From the NCBI RefSeq assembly GCF_010858045.1, contig NZ_JAAGVC010000002.1, forward strand, positions 246,670-310,669: a DNA stretch of 64,000 nucleotides. Direction: 5' to 3'. The notes beneath the pieces were generated by a model that worked only from the letters and a program-made list of their open reading frames with translations, made no database searches and was not told where the DNA came from. Numbering within the stretch: position 1 is the stretch's first letter; each line of letters begins with the position of its first letter. The DNA comes from Nocardia cyriacigeorgica. Its GTDB lineage: Bacteria > Actinomycetota > Actinomycetes > Mycobacteriales > Mycobacteriaceae. This document shows, piece after piece, positions 1 through 9,000 of this stretch. Made by a program: the position numbers and the translations under genes.

Positions 1-583
1 CGAAGGCGAGCACGGCGAACGCGGCGGCGGAGCCGAGGAACACGGTGCGCCACGGGAACCAGCCGACCACCGCCTGCGACACGATCTGTGCCAATACGGT
101 CGCGGCGAGGAACGAGGTGGCCATCGACATGGTCACCACCGCCCGGTGCCCGGGTGCTATCCGGGTGGCGACATAGGCCATGAGCGCGGGTGGAATCGAC
201 CCGACGACCAAACCCTGCACAACCCGAAGCGGGATCTCCACCGACGCACTGAAGGCCAAACCGGTCAAGAGGGTGACCACTGCGGCGGTGAGCATGCCGG
301 TGAACAGCACCCGGCGATGGCCGAACCGATCCGACAGCGGCCCGAAGAGCACGAACCCGCCCGCGTAGCCGAACGCGAACGCGCTGATGATCCAGGTCAT
401 CGCACCCGCTCCGACGTGCCAATCGGATTTCATGGCGCTGAACAGGGGAATCGGTACATACATCTGGCCCGTGGCGAGCAGGGCGGAGAGGACGAAGACC
501 GGGAGGGTCTTGGCGGTCGAAGCGTGCGCGGTGGGCGCCGGGATCGAATCGGGAAGTGCGAGAGGGGCTGTCGGCGATGCCAT
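1..583 (-). CDS. MFS transporter, N-terminal part (runs off the window start)
   Basis: About 194 N-terminal residues of a 12/14-TM major facilitator family exporter are visible. A polar N-terminus of about 26 residues precedes the first membrane helix. The canonical loop 2-3 motif GPLSDRFGHRR lies at about residues 81-91, followed by further hydrophobic helices up to the window edge. Substrate cannot be told; drug efflux is the usual role for such genes next to a TetR repressor. The ATG at 583 was chosen. An in-frame ATG at 613 (MVDRGRTLPRMASP) is possible but would place the start closer to the operator. The gene is divergent from the TetR gene at 659, which probably represses it. The C-terminal half is missing only because of the window boundary. 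Confidence 0.85.
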   Translation of the reverse strand, partial: MASPTAPLALPDSIPAPTAHASTAKTLPVFVLSALLATGQMYVPIPLFSAMKSDWHVGAGAMTWIISAFAFGYAGGFVLFGPLSDRFGHRRVLFTGMLTAAVVTLLTGLAFSASVEIPLRVVQGLVVGSIPPALMAYVATRIAPGHRAVVTMSMATSFLAATVLAQIVSQAVVGWFPWRTVFLGSAAAFAVLAF

Positions 584-618
584 GCGAGGAAGCGTACGTC
601 CGCGATCGACCATACGTC

Positions 619-634
619 AACCAAATAGTTGGTT
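619..634. promoter_or_regulatory. TetR-type operator between the MFS and tetR genes
   Basis: Perfect inverted repeat AACCAA-N4-TTGGTT with an AT-rich centre, in the short gap between two divergent genes. Size and symmetry fit a TetR-family dimer site that would control both the exporter and the regulator itself. Confidence 0.75.
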
Positions 635-658
635 TAATGAAATGGTAAAGTCTTGCCC

Positions 659-1621
659 ATGACGCCCAACACCAAACGCAGCGACGCCACCAGGCAGGCT
701 CTGTTGCGCGCGGCCCGCGACGAGTTCGCCGAATACGGGCTGGCCGGCGCAAGGGTCGACCGCATCGCCGAGGCGGCGGGCGTCAACAAGGAACGCATCT
801 ACGGGCTGTTCGGCAGCAAGGACAAGCTCTTCGACGTCATCCTGATCGACAGCCTGCGCGAGTTCATGCAGACCGTGCAGCCGCTGGCCGACACCGAGGT
901 CGGCGATTACGTCGCCAAGCTGTTCGACTACCACCACGACAACCCGAAGCTGTTGCGCCTGATGCTGTGGGAGGCACTGCACCGCGGCGCCGACGCGCAC
1001 GATATCGACGGTTGGCGCGCCGACTTCTACGAACGCAAATTCGACCGCGCCCAACAGCAATTCGGCGTCGATCAGCAGCGCGCGGGCCTGCTGCTCATCG
1101 CCCTGTGCGGAGTGGCGAACTGGGCCAACACTCTTCCGCAGACCGCGCGGCTGCTACTGGGCGACGCCGCCGACGACACCGCGACCATCCGCGCGTTCAT
1201 GGCCGATTTCGCCCGCGCTGCGCTGCGCTATGACCCGAGCTCGCCGGTCAATGTCTTGACCAGCCCGAGAGAGGGGGCGCAGGCCGGTACCGCCAACGAT
1301 TCCCGGCCGCCCTCCGCCCCTGAATCAGCCGCAACCGAATCCGGACGCGTGGACTGCACCGCGAATACGCCCGGCGCGAGCTCCCGCGCAGCGGACCGCA
1401 CACAACAGGCGACCGCTGGTCCCGAGGTTTCCGGTTCCGATCCCGTCGACGCGGCAGCCGAACGCCTACGCGCCGCCCAAGCCACCGTCGAAGCCGCGCG
1501 CGCCGAGCTGGCGTCGGCCCTGCGCGACGCCCACGCCGCGGGTACCAGCGCCAACCAGCTGGCCCGCCAGGTCTCGGGGACGCTATCGCGGCCCGTCGTC
1601 CTCAAACTCCTGGCGGACTAG
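659..1621 (+). CDS. TetR-family regulator with an unusual C-terminal helical/HTH-like extension
   Basis: 320-residue protein. Residues 1-195 form a normal TetR regulator: an N-terminal HTH (ARDEFAEYGLAGARVDRIAEAAG, then KERIYGLFGSKDKLF) and an all-helical ligand domain. Unlike usual 190-220-residue TetRs, it continues through a low-complexity Ser/Ala/Thr linker (about 195-260). It ends in a 55-residue segment, AERLRAAQATVEAARAELA followed by ANQLARQVSGTLSRPVVLKL, that reads as an amphipathic helix plus a second helix-turn-helix. The ATG at 659 is preferred over a TTG six bases upstream. It lies divergent from an MFS gene with an operator at 619-634, so it very probably represses that exporter. 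The function of the tail is unknown. Confidence 0.85.
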   Translation: MTPNTKRSDATRQALLRAARDEFAEYGLAGARVDRIAEAAGVNKERIYGLFGSKDKLFDVILIDSLREFMQTVQPLADTEVGDYVAKLFDYHHDNPKLLRLMLWEALHRGADAHDIDGWRADFYERKFDRAQQQFGVDQQRAGLLLIALCGVANWANTLPQTARLLLGDAADDTATIRAFMADFARAALRYDPSSPVNVLTSPREGAQAGTANDSRPPSAPESAATESGRVDCTANTPGASSRAADRTQQATAGPEVSGSDPVDAAAERLRAAQATVEAARAELASALRDAHAAGTSANQLARQVSGTLSRPVVLKLLAD

Positions 1622-1724
1622 CGGGCGGCATCCACCGCCGGTTCGAACGCCCGCTGTACGGACCTTCCGGCTACTCGGACACCCGGCTACTTCGGGCACT
1701 GGAGATCCGGACGCCCGCCCCCGC

Positions 1725-3551
1725 TCAGAACGCAGCCTCGTCCAGCGCCATGATGTCGGTATCCAGCGCCGCGATCACGTTCTTGACCGAGGTCAGCGTG
1801 GGCAGCACGTTCCTGGCGAAGAACGTCGCCACGCCGACCTTTCCGGCGTAGAACGCGCGGTCCTTCTCGCTCACCTCACCGGCGAGGGCTGCGGCGGCGA
1901 TCTCGGCCTGGACCAGCAGGCGCCAGCCGATGAGTAGATCGCCGACGGCCAGCAGGAACCGCACCGAACCGAGCCCGACCTTGTAGATCTCACTCGGCTC
2001 CTGCTGCGAAGCCATCAGGTAGCCGGTGAGCGTGGCCGCCATGGTCTGCACATCGGCCAAGGCCGTGCGCAGCCGTTCGCGTTCGGGTTCGAAGCGGCCG
2101 CTCTTCGCGTCGAGAAAGGCGTTGATCTGGCCGGTCACATGGCCGATCGCCACGCCCTTGTCGCGCACGATCTTGCGGAAGAAGAAGTCCTGCGCCTGGA
2201 TGGCGGTGGTGCCCTCGTAGAGCGAGTCGATCTTCGCGTCGCGGATGTACTGCTCGATCGGGTAATCCTGCAAATAGCCCGATCCGCCCAGGGTCTGCAG
2301 CGATTCGGTGAGGTACTGGTAGGCGCGCTCGGAACCGACGCCCTTGACGATCGGCAGCAGCAGATCGTCGACGCGGTGCGCCAGTTCCTCATCGGCCCCG
2401 GAGACCAGCTGCGCCACATCCGCGTTCTGGTGTGCGGCGGTGTAGAGGTACACCGCGCGCAGGCCCTCGGCGTAGGCCTTCTGCATGGCCAGCGAGCGAC
2501 GCACGTCCGGGTGGTGGGTGATGGTGACGCGCGGCGCGGTCTTGTCCGTCATCTGGGTCAGGTCCGCACCCTGCACCCGCTCCTTGGCGAAGTCGAGGGC
2601 GTTCAGGTACCCGGTCGACAATGTGCCACTGGATTTGACGCCCACCATCATGCGCGCGTTCTCGATCACCTGGAACATCTGCGCGATACCGTCGTGCACC
2701 TCGCCGACCAGCCAGCCGACGGCGGGCACCTCGCCGCCGAAGGTGAGTTCGCAGGTGGGCGAGGATTTCAGGCCCATCTTGTGTTCGAGATTGGTGACGA
2801 ACACGCCGTTGCGCTCGCCGAGTTCCAGCGTCTCCGGGTCGAACAGGAATTTGGGCACGTAGAACAGCGACAGGCCCTTGGTGCCCGGCCCGGCGCCTTC
2901 GGGCCGCGCCAGCACCAGATGGAAGACGTTCTCCGCGGTATCGCCGACGTCGCCGCCGGAGATGAACCGCTTCACGCCCTCGATATGCCAGGTGCCGTCC
3001 GGCTGTGCGATGGCTTTGGTCCGCCCGGCGCCCACATCGGAGCCCGCATCGGGTTCGGTGAGCACCATGGTGCCCTGCCAGCCCTTCTCGTAGCCGCGAG
3101 TCGCCCAGTGTTGCTGCTGTTCGGTGCCGATGTTGTAGAGCACCGCCGCCATCACCGGGCCCATATTGAAGAACGAGGCCGACGGGTTCGCGCAGGTGAT
3201 CATCTCGTTGACCGCCCACACCAGCGCCGACGGTGCGGGCGTGCCGCCCATGCCCTCGGGCAGACCGAGCCTGCTCCAGTCGGCTTCGCGCACCGTGGTC
3301 AGGGTCCGGCGCAGCGCGTCGGGCACGGTGACGGTGTGCTCGGCGGGGACGAACCGCACCGGGTCGCGGTCGGCGGCGGCGAAGGATTCCGCTACCGGGC
3401 CCTCGGCGAGGCGTTTGACCTCGGCCAGGATCTCGCGGACGGTGTCGGAATCCAGGTCGCCGTAGGCGCCGGTGTCGAGCAGTTTGTCCAGTCCGAGCAC
3501 CTCGAACAGGTTGAACTCGATATCGCGCAGGTTCGCCTTGTAATGCCCCAC
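1725..3551 (-). CDS. fadE5: FadE5-like acyl-CoA dehydrogenase
   Basis: 608-residue flavoprotein that introduces the alpha,beta double bond into acyl-CoA in fatty-acid beta-oxidation. Length and sequence closely follow mycobacterial FadE5: the N-terminus begins [20 protein letters not shown], the substrate/FAD region contains [17 protein letters not shown], the catalytic glutamate is in [16 protein letters not shown] (about residue 445), and the protein ends in [10 protein letters not shown]. The C-terminal extra helical domain makes it longer than the 380-residue short-chain enzymes. FadE5 accepts a broad chain-length range, which is family knowledge. It is monocistronic here, divergent from the urea transporter operon. 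The ATG at 3551 is preceded by a GAGGAGG-like ribosome-binding site. Confidence 0.92.
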   Translation of the reverse strand: MGHYKANLRDIEFNLFEVLGLDKLLDTGAYGDLDSDTVREILAEVKRLAEGPVAESFAAADRDPVRFVPAEHTVTVPDALRRTLTTVREADWSRLGLPEGMGGTPAPSALVWAVNEMITCANPSASFFNMGPVMAAVLYNIGTEQQQHWATRGYEKGWQGTMVLTEPDAGSDVGAGRTKAIAQPDGTWHIEGVKRFISGGDVGDTAENVFHLVLARPEGAGPGTKGLSLFYVPKFLFDPETLELGERNGVFVTNLEHKMGLKSSPTCELTFGGEVPAVGWLVGEVHDGIAQMFQVIENARMMVGVKSSGTLSTGYLNALDFAKERVQGADLTQMTDKTAPRVTITHHPDVRRSLAMQKAYAEGLRAVYLYTAAHQNADVAQLVSGADEELAHRVDDLLLPIVKGVGSERAYQYLTESLQTLGGSGYLQDYPIEQYIRDAKIDSLYEGTTAIQAQDFFFRKIVRDKGVAIGHVTGQINAFLDAKSGRFEPERERLRTALADVQTMAATLTGYLMASQQEPSEIYKVGLGSVRFLLAVGDLLIGWRLLVQAEIAAAALAGEVSEKDRAFYAGKVGVATFFARNVLPTLTSVKNVIAALDTDIMALDEAAF

Positions 3552-3909
3552 CGCGTCCTCCTCGACTCACCGCCCGCGGTCAGCCGACCGTGAGGGTCTT
3601 CCGGCTTGTGACTACTACGAACCGAAGCGTGCCGCACCGCTCACGAGCTACGCAACCGTAAGCACGCGCCAACCTCACCGCCCCGTACTGGACGCTTGTG
3701 CGCAAGGTTTCACCTCACGGCAACGCAGGAAACCGACTCGTCATCGAGAGATATTCCGGCGCAACAACTTCTGTCTAACGTTTCGCAGCACGAATACAGG
3801 CTCTGTATACAACCCGGTCGACAGCCGTGACCGGGGCGAACGCGCAGGTATTCGGTGCGGAACCCATGCGGTGCCGCCACCACAACTGATGAGTGAGAAG
3901 GGTTCGCCC
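3552..3909. other. Divergent intergenic region fadE5 / urtA
   Basis: 358 bp without a gene. The left half should carry the fadE5 promoter; the right half holds the urtA promoter and the GntR-like palindrome described separately. I saw no convincing GlnR box (GTnAC-N6-GAAAC), which is the usual nitrogen control site for urt operons. Confidence 0.5.
3794..3812. promoter_or_regulatory. Candidate GntR/FCD operator upstream of urtA
   Basis: Two overlapping dyads: ATACAG-GCT-CTGTAT (3794-3808) and the perfect palindrome TGTATACA (3804-3811). TGTATACA-type cores are typical of FadR-subfamily (FCD) GntR regulators. One such regulator is encoded at the end of the same operon (9001). The site lies about 100 bp before the urtA start. 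Confidence 0.5.
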
Positions 3910-5202
3910 ATGTCCGATTCCTCCCGATTCCGCCGACATCGCGGCAGCGTCCGATCCCGGCGTTCGGTCAAGGCCCTCGCGGTACCGACCGCGCTCGCGC
4001 TGGCCGGCGTGCTGCTGACCGCCTGCGGCGCCAGGGACGACGCCGCCGCGGACGGCTCGAACGCCGTCTCCTGTGTCGACACCTCCAAGGACACGATCAA
4101 GATCGGTTCGCTGCATTCGCTGTCGGGCACGATGGCCATCAGCGAGGTGACCGTTGCCAATTCGACCAAGCTGGCCGTCGACCAGATCAATGCCGCGGGC
4201 GGTGTGCTGGGTAAGCGGATCGAGCTGGTCCTCGAAGACGGTGCTTCGGACCCGAAGACCTTCGCCGAGAAGGCGGAAAAGCTCATCAGCTCCGACTGTG
4301 TGGCCGCGGTATTCGGCGGTTGGACCTCGTCGAGCCGTAAGGCGATGAAACCCAAGTTCGAAAGCCTGAATTCGCTGCTGTACTACCCCGTTCAGTACGA
4401 GGGTCTGGAGGACAGCAAGAACATCTTCTACACCGGCGCGACCACCAATCAGCAGATCGTGCCCGCCCTGGACTATCTGAAGCAGAAGGGCGTGAAATCG
4501 CTGTACCTGGTCGGCAGCGACTACGTGTTCCCGCAGACCGCCAACCGTGAGATCAAGGCGTACGCATCGGCCAACGGTATCGAGATCAAGGGTGAGGATT
4601 ACACCCCGCTCGGCTCCACCGATTTCTCCACGATCATCAACAAGGTGCGCAGCGCCGATGCCGACGCGGTGTTCAACACCCTCAATGGTGATTCCAATGT
4701 CGCCTTCTTCCGCGAGTACACCAACGCGGGCCTGACCGCCGCCGATATGCCGGTGGTGTCGGTGTCGATCGCCGAGGAGGAGGTGGCCGGTATCGGCGCG
4801 CAGCACATCGCGGGCCAGCTCACCGCCTGGAATTACTACCAGACCGTGGACACCCCGCAGAACAAGGCCTTCGTCGACGCCTACAAGGCCGCCTTCGGCG
4901 CCGACAAGCCCACCTCCGATCCGATGGAAGCGGCCTACGCCTCGGTGTACCTGTGGAAGAACACGGTGGAAAAGGCGAATTCCTTCGCGGTGGCCGATAT
5001 TCAGGCCGCCGCCGACGGCGTGAGTTTCGAAGCACCCGAGGGCCTGGTGACCATCGACGGCAGCAACCACCACATCACCAAGACCGCACGGATCGGCGAA
5101 ATCCGCGCGGACGGCCTCATCTACACGGTCTGGGATTCCGGGCAGCCCATCGCACCCGACCCCTACCTCGACACCTACCCCTGGGCCGAGGGACTGAAGT
5201 AG
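3910..5202 (+). CDS. urtA: Urea ABC transporter substrate-binding lipoprotein UrtA
   Basis: 430-residue periplasmic-type binding protein that captures urea (or short-chain amides) outside the membrane and delivers it to UrtBC. An Arg-rich n-region and hydrophobic stretch lead to the lipobox LTAC with lipidated Cys39. The mature part starts [19 protein letters not shown], the hallmark of the Urt/Ami branch of the HAAT family, and ends in [14 protein letters not shown]. The ATG at 3910 is chosen because GAGAAGGG sits seven bases upstream; an ATG at 3889 is less well placed. First gene of urtABCDE. A strong hairpin after the stop separates it from urtB, suggesting that urtA is expressed in excess over the membrane genes. 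Confidence 0.95.
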   Translation: MSDSSRFRRHRGSVRSRRSVKALAVPTALALAGVLLTACGARDDAAADGSNAVSCVDTSKDTIKIGSLHSLSGTMAISEVTVANSTKLAVDQINAAGGVLGKRIELVLEDGASDPKTFAEKAEKLISSDCVAAVFGGWTSSSRKAMKPKFESLNSLLYYPVQYEGLEDSKNIFYTGATTNQQIVPALDYLKQKGVKSLYLVGSDYVFPQTANREIKAYASANGIEIKGEDYTPLGSTDFSTIINKVRSADADAVFNTLNGDSNVAFFREYTNAGLTAADMPVVSVSIAEEEVAGIGAQHIAGQLTAWNYYQTVDTPQNKAFVDAYKAAFGADKPTSDPMEAAYASVYLWKNTVEKANSFAVADIQAAADGVSFEAPEGLVTIDGSNHHITKTARIGEIRADGLIYTVWDSGQPIAPDPYLDTYPWAEGLK

Positions 5203-5208
5203 ACCCGG

Positions 5209-5239
5209 CTGCCGCGGCGGATGCCGACCGCCGCGGCAG
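5209..5239 (+). terminator. Hairpin after urtA (attenuating terminator)
   Basis: Perfect 12-bp stem CTGCCGCGGCGG / CCGCCGCGGCAG with a 7-nt loop, starting seven bases after the urtA stop. No U-tract follows, as is common for actinobacterial I-shaped terminators. Since urtBCDE lie downstream on the same strand, partial read-through is likely. Confidence 0.65.
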
Positions 5240-5254
5240 GTTCTGGACGACCGC

Positions 5255-5444
5255 GGTTCGCGGCCTGGTCCGGCAGCTCACGAGCCGGATGCGACGAAGC
5301 ATCCCCGCCACGGGTTGCCAGACCCATGAGGGGGCCGCGAACCACCCGACCAGCATCAGATGCCCCGCCGAGAACAGGACCACAGGGCCGGCCACGCTAC
5401 GGGCGACCCGGAGGAGCCCGGTTCGCGGCCCGTGGGCCGCGAAC
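5255..5444 (+). repeat. Four copies of an 11-nt GGTTCGCGGCC element forming alternative hairpins
   Basis: GGTTCGCGGCC occurs at 5255-5265 and 5420-5430, and its reverse complement at 5333-5343 and (10 of 11 bases) 5435-5444. The last two copies form an almost loop-less hairpin 36 bp before the urtB start. Each forward copy can pair with either reverse copy, so mutually exclusive RNA structures are possible in the urtA-urtB spacer. Role unknown. Confidence 0.6.
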
Positions 5445-5479
5445 ACGCCGCGCCAGCGGCAAGTAGATACGGAGTTTGG

Positions 5480-6364
5480 ATGGAAGTCGTTGTAGGCCAG
5501 CTCTTCACGGGGTTGAGCCTCGGGTCGATCCTGTTGCTCGCCGCGCTCGGGCTCGCGCTGACCTTCGGTCAGATGGGCGTGATCAATATGGCGCACGGCG
5601 AGTTCATCATGGCCGGTTGTTACACCACCTACGTTGTCCAGCAGGTGGTGTCGTCGGCCGGGGTGTCGCTACTGGTGTCGTTGCTGGTCGGATTCCTGGT
5701 CGGCGGCGCGTTGGGGGCGGCGCTGGAGATGGGATTGATCCGCTGGATGTATCACCGTCCGCTGGACACGCTGCTGGTCACCTTCGGTGTCGGCCTGGTG
5801 TTGCAGCAGCTGGCTCGCGACATCTTCGGGGCGCCGGCCAAGAATGTGCTGGTCCCGGAGTGGTTGAGCGGTGGTGTCACGATCCTGGATGCCGTGGTGC
5901 CCAAGACCAGGATCTTCATCCTGGTGCTCGCCGTGGTCGCGGTGACGGCGCTGGCGATCGTGTTGAAGACGACGCCGCTGGGCCGGCGGATCCGGGCGGT
6001 GGTGCAGAACCGCGATCTCGCCGAAACCAGCGGTGTTTCTTCACGTTTCACCGATATCAGCACCTTCTTCATCGGTTCCGGGCTGGCCGGGGTCGCTGGT
6101 GTGGCGCTCACGTTGATCGGTTCCACAAGCCCCACCATCGGTCAGAGCTATCTGATCGATGCGTTCCTGGTGGTGGTGATCGGCGGGCTCGGCCAGATCA
6201 AGGGCACGGTGATCGCCGCGTTCGCGCTCGGGCTGCTCAATTCGTTCATCGAGTATTCGACGACCGCCTCGATCGCCAAGGTGATCGTCTTCGTGATCAT
6301 CGTGATCTTTTTGCAGGTCCGCCCGCAGGGCCTGTTCACGGTACGGACAAGGAGCCTGGCATGA
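5480..6364 (+). CDS. urtB: Urea ABC transporter permease UrtB
   Basis: 294-residue inner-membrane permease of the LivH type with about eight hydrophobic helices. GLALTFGQMGVINMAHGEFIMAG near residue 35 and the loop RRIRAVVQNRDLAETSGVSS, the ATPase-contacting region, are diagnostic of UrtB. ATG at 5480 with GGAG six bases upstream; longer upstream-extended readings have non-membrane, Arg-rich sequence and were discarded. It overlaps urtC by ATGA, so the two permeases are translationally coupled and form the heterodimeric channel. Confidence 0.94.
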   Translation: MEVVVGQLFTGLSLGSILLLAALGLALTFGQMGVINMAHGEFIMAGCYTTYVVQQVVSSAGVSLLVSLLVGFLVGGALGAALEMGLIRWMYHRPLDTLLVTFGVGLVLQQLARDIFGAPAKNVLVPEWLSGGVTILDAVVPKTRIFILVLAVVAVTALAIVLKTTPLGRRIRAVVQNRDLAETSGVSSRFTDISTFFIGSGLAGVAGVALTLIGSTSPTIGQSYLIDAFLVVVIGGLGQIKGTVIAAFALGLLNSFIEYSTTASIAKVIVFVIIVIFLQVRPQGLFTVRTRSLA

Positions 6365-7509
6365 CCACCGCAGCGCGCTGGTTCGCGAATCCCTCGGTCC
6401 GCGTGTGGGGCGGATTCGCCCTGGCCGCGATCTTGTTGTTCGCAGTGGCGCCCGCCGTGCTCAGCGATTTCCGGTTGAATCTGCTCGCGAAATTCCTGTG
6501 CTTCGCCATCGTGGCCGCAGGCATCGGATTGGCCTGGGGGCGTGGCGGAATGCTCACCCTCGGCCAGGGGGTGTTCTTCGGTCTCGGCGCCTACATCATG
6601 GCGATGCATCTGCAGATGGCGGATGCGGCGCGGCTCGGCAACGATGTGCCGGATTTCATGGAGATCTCCGGGATCCGGGAGCTGCCCGCGTATTGGCAGC
6701 CGTTCGCGTCGGCGCCGGTGGCGATCATCGCCATTCTCGTACTGCCCGCCCTGGTCGCCGCGGCGCTCGGTTACGGCGTGTTCAAGCGCCGGGTCAAGGG
6801 CGCGTACTTCGCCATTCTGAGTCAGGCGCTGGCGGCGGCGCTGGCGATTCTGCTCACCGGTCAGCAGACCATCGGCGGATTCACCGGGCTCTCGGATTTC
6901 CGGGCCTTCTTCGGTTTCAAGCTCACCGATCCGGTCAACCGGCAGATGCTGTTCTTCATCGCGGCGGGCACCTTGCTCGCGGTGGTCGCGGTGGTGCGTC
7001 AGCTCATGCACAGCCGATACGGGGAGCTGCTGGTGGCGGTGCGCGATCAGGAGGAGCGGGTGCGTTTCCTCGGATACGACCCGGCCAACGTGAAGATCGT
7101 CGCGTATGTGGTCGCGGCGTTCTTCGCCGGGATCGCGGGCGCGCTGTTCACGCCGATCGTCGGCATCATCTCACCGGCCGATATCGGGGTCGTGCCGTCG
7201 ATCGCGTTCTTGATCGGCGTCGCCATCGGCGGCCGCACCACCTTGCTCGGCCCGGTGCTCGGCGCGATCGGGGTGGCGTGGGCGCAGACGGCGCTGTCGG
7301 AGCAGTTCCCGTCCGGCTGGACCTACCTGCAAGGCGTGCTGTTCATCGTGGTGGTCGGGTTCGTGCCGGCCGGGCTGGCCGGACTGTGGCCGACGCTGCG
7401 CCGCGTGATCGCCGAACGCAGACCGAAGCCCCGCGACAGCGCACCACCGGCGCAGCCGGCCGCCGAACCCTTGCCGGTGCGGACCGAAGAGAAGGTGCAC
7501 ACGCGATGA
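6361..7509 (+). CDS. urtC: Urea ABC transporter permease UrtC
   Basis: 382-residue LivM-type permease partner of UrtB. It contains the UrtC signatures GRGGMLTLGQGVFFGLGAYI and the conserved loop VRDQEERVRFLGYDPANVK. The C-terminal cytoplasmic tail is Pro/Arg-rich. The start ATG overlaps the urtB stop (ATGA, 6361-6364) and is preceded by AAGGAG, and its own stop overlaps urtD by ATGA. Upstream-extended readings of this frame run through urtB and are not real. Confidence 0.94.
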   Translation: MTTAARWFANPSVRVWGGFALAAILLFAVAPAVLSDFRLNLLAKFLCFAIVAAGIGLAWGRGGMLTLGQGVFFGLGAYIMAMHLQMADAARLGNDVPDFMEISGIRELPAYWQPFASAPVAIIAILVLPALVAAALGYGVFKRRVKGAYFAILSQALAAALAILLTGQQTIGGFTGLSDFRAFFGFKLTDPVNRQMLFFIAAGTLLAVVAVVRQLMHSRYGELLVAVRDQEERVRFLGYDPANVKIVAYVVAAFFAGIAGALFTPIVGIISPADIGVVPSIAFLIGVAIGGRTTLLGPVLGAIGVAWAQTALSEQFPSGWTYLQGVLFIVVVGFVPAGLAGLWPTLRRVIAERRPKPRDSAPPAQPAAEPLPVRTEEKVHTR

Positions 7510-8318
7510 TCGATCACGAACCCAAGCTCGGTGGCAACGCGGGCATGTCGAGCGAATACCTCGAAGTTCGCGGCCTGTCGGTGAGTTTCGACGGCTTCAA
7601 GGCCGTCACCGAGGTCGATCTGACGGTGTTGCAGGGCGATCTGCGTTTCCTCATCGGACCCAACGGCGCGGGCAAGACCACCCTGATCGACGCCATCACC
7701 GGCCTCACCCCGGCCACCGGCTCGGCGCAGAAATCGGGCGTGGAGCTGCTCGGCAAGAAGGTGCATCAGATCGCGCGGCTCGGCGTCGGGCGCACCTTCC
7801 AGACCGCGAGCGTTTTCGAGCAGCTGAGTGTCGTGCAGAATCTCGATATCGCCGCGGGTGCCGGACGTTCCGCGCTCACCCTGCTGCGGCGGCGCAAATC
7901 GGTGCTGCCCAGCATCGAGGAGGCGCTCGAGATCACCGGCCTCGGCGCGCTGCGCGATCAGCCCGCCGGTGTGCTCGCGCACGGCCAGAAGCAGTGGCTC
8001 GAGATCGGCATGCTGCTGGTGCAGAACGCGTCGGTGCTGCTGCTGGACGAGCCGGTCGCGGGCATGAGCGCCGAGGAGCGTGAGGAGACCGGAAACCTGT
8101 TGCGGCGCATCGGCGGTGAGCGCGTCGTGGTCGTGGTCGAGCACGACATGGATTTCATGCGCGCCTTCGCCACCTCGGTGACGGTGCTCGCCGGTGGCCG
8201 GGTGCTGAGCGAGGGCACCGTCGAACAGGTGCAGGCCGACCCCAAGGTGCAGCAGGTCTACCTTGGCACCGCCGCCGAATCGAACGACGAGGAGAGCGCC
8301 GATGCTCGAATTGGCTGA
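7506..8318 (+). CDS. urtD: Urea ABC transporter ATPase UrtD
   Basis: 270-residue LivG-type ATPase that energises urea import. Walker A is GPNGAGKT, Walker B is VLLLDEPVAGMS, and the signature region reads LAHGQKQWLEIGM instead of LSGGQ, as is typical for UrtD. The switch histidine follows in VVEHDMDFM. ATG overlaps the urtC stop by four bases. The 3' end overlaps the start of urtE by 17 bases. Confidence 0.94.
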   Translation: MIDHEPKLGGNAGMSSEYLEVRGLSVSFDGFKAVTEVDLTVLQGDLRFLIGPNGAGKTTLIDAITGLTPATGSAQKSGVELLGKKVHQIARLGVGRTFQTASVFEQLSVVQNLDIAAGAGRSALTLLRRRKSVLPSIEEALEITGLGALRDQPAGVLAHGQKQWLEIGMLLVQNASVLLLDEPVAGMSAEEREETGNLLRRIGGERVVVVVEHDMDFMRAFATSVTVLAGGRVLSEGTVEQVQADPKVQQVYLGTAAESNDEESADARIG

Positions 8319-8994
8319 TATCCATTCCGGTTACGGCCGGACCGAAGTGATCCACGGCGTCTCCCTGACCGTGCCCGACGACAGCGTCGTCGCCGTCATG
8401 GGGCACAACGGCGCGGGCAAGACCACCCTGCTCCGCACCGCCGTCGGCCTGCTGACCTGCAAATCCGGCAGCATCACGTTCAATGGTGAGGTGATCACGT
8501 CACTTTCGCCCTCGCGCCGGGTGCGCCGCGGGATCGCCTACGTTCCGCAGGGGCAGCAGAGTTTTCCACAGCTGACCACAGCGGAGAACCTTCAGGTGGT
8601 GGCCGACGGCCGCAAGCGCGGCAAGGCGCTGATCGACGAATCGCTCGACCTGTTCCCCGCGCTGCGCGAACTGCTCACCCGCAAGGCCGGGCTGCTGTCG
8701 GGCGGCCAACGTCAGCAGCTCGCCATTGCCAGGGCGTTGATCACCGAACCGAAACTGCTCATCCTGGATGAGCCGACCGAGGGCATCCAGCCGTCGGTGG
8801 TCGCGGAGATCGAACGCACCATCATCGATCTCACCCGGCGCGGCGGGCTGAGTGTGCTGCTGGTGGAACAGCACATCGGCTTCGCCTTGCAGGCGGCCCA
8901 GCGCTATTACGTGCTGGAATCGGGCCGGATCACGTCGTCCGGCGAAGGCGGTGCGGGCGCGGAGTCCGTGGTCCGTTCGGCGATGGCGATCTGA
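8302..8994 (+). CDS. urtE: Urea ABC transporter ATPase UrtE
   Basis: 230-residue LivF-type ATPase, second nucleotide-binding subunit of the urea importer. Walker A is GHNGAGKT, the signature is LSGGQRQQLAIAR, and Walker B is LLILDEPTEGIQPS; the stretch EGIQPSVVAEIE is characteristic of UrtE. The ATG at 8302 (MLELADIHSGYG) is preceded by GGAGAG within the urtD reading frame. The operon is complete with this gene, but no urease genes lie in the window. The imported urea must be used by urease or urea amidolyase encoded elsewhere. Confidence 0.94.
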   Translation: MLELADIHSGYGRTEVIHGVSLTVPDDSVVAVMGHNGAGKTTLLRTAVGLLTCKSGSITFNGEVITSLSPSRRVRRGIAYVPQGQQSFPQLTTAENLQVVADGRKRGKALIDESLDLFPALRELLTRKAGLLSGGQRQQLAIARALITEPKLLILDEPTEGIQPSVVAEIERTIIDLTRRGGLSVLLVEQHIGFALQAAQRYYVLESGRITSSGEGGAGAESVVRSAMAI

Positions 8995-9000
8995 GCCGCC

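Noticed and set aside
2139..3593. 484-codon plus-strand open frame antisense to the acyl-CoA dehydrogenase gene
   Set aside because: High-GC antisense shadow; His/Arg/Val-rich sequence without domain landmarks, while the minus strand encodes a full-length FadE5-like enzyme.
3552..3909. GlnR binding site upstream of urtA
   Set aside because: GTTTC and GAAAC fragments occur (near 3709 and 3728) but with wrong spacing and orientation for a GTnAC-N6-GAAAC box.
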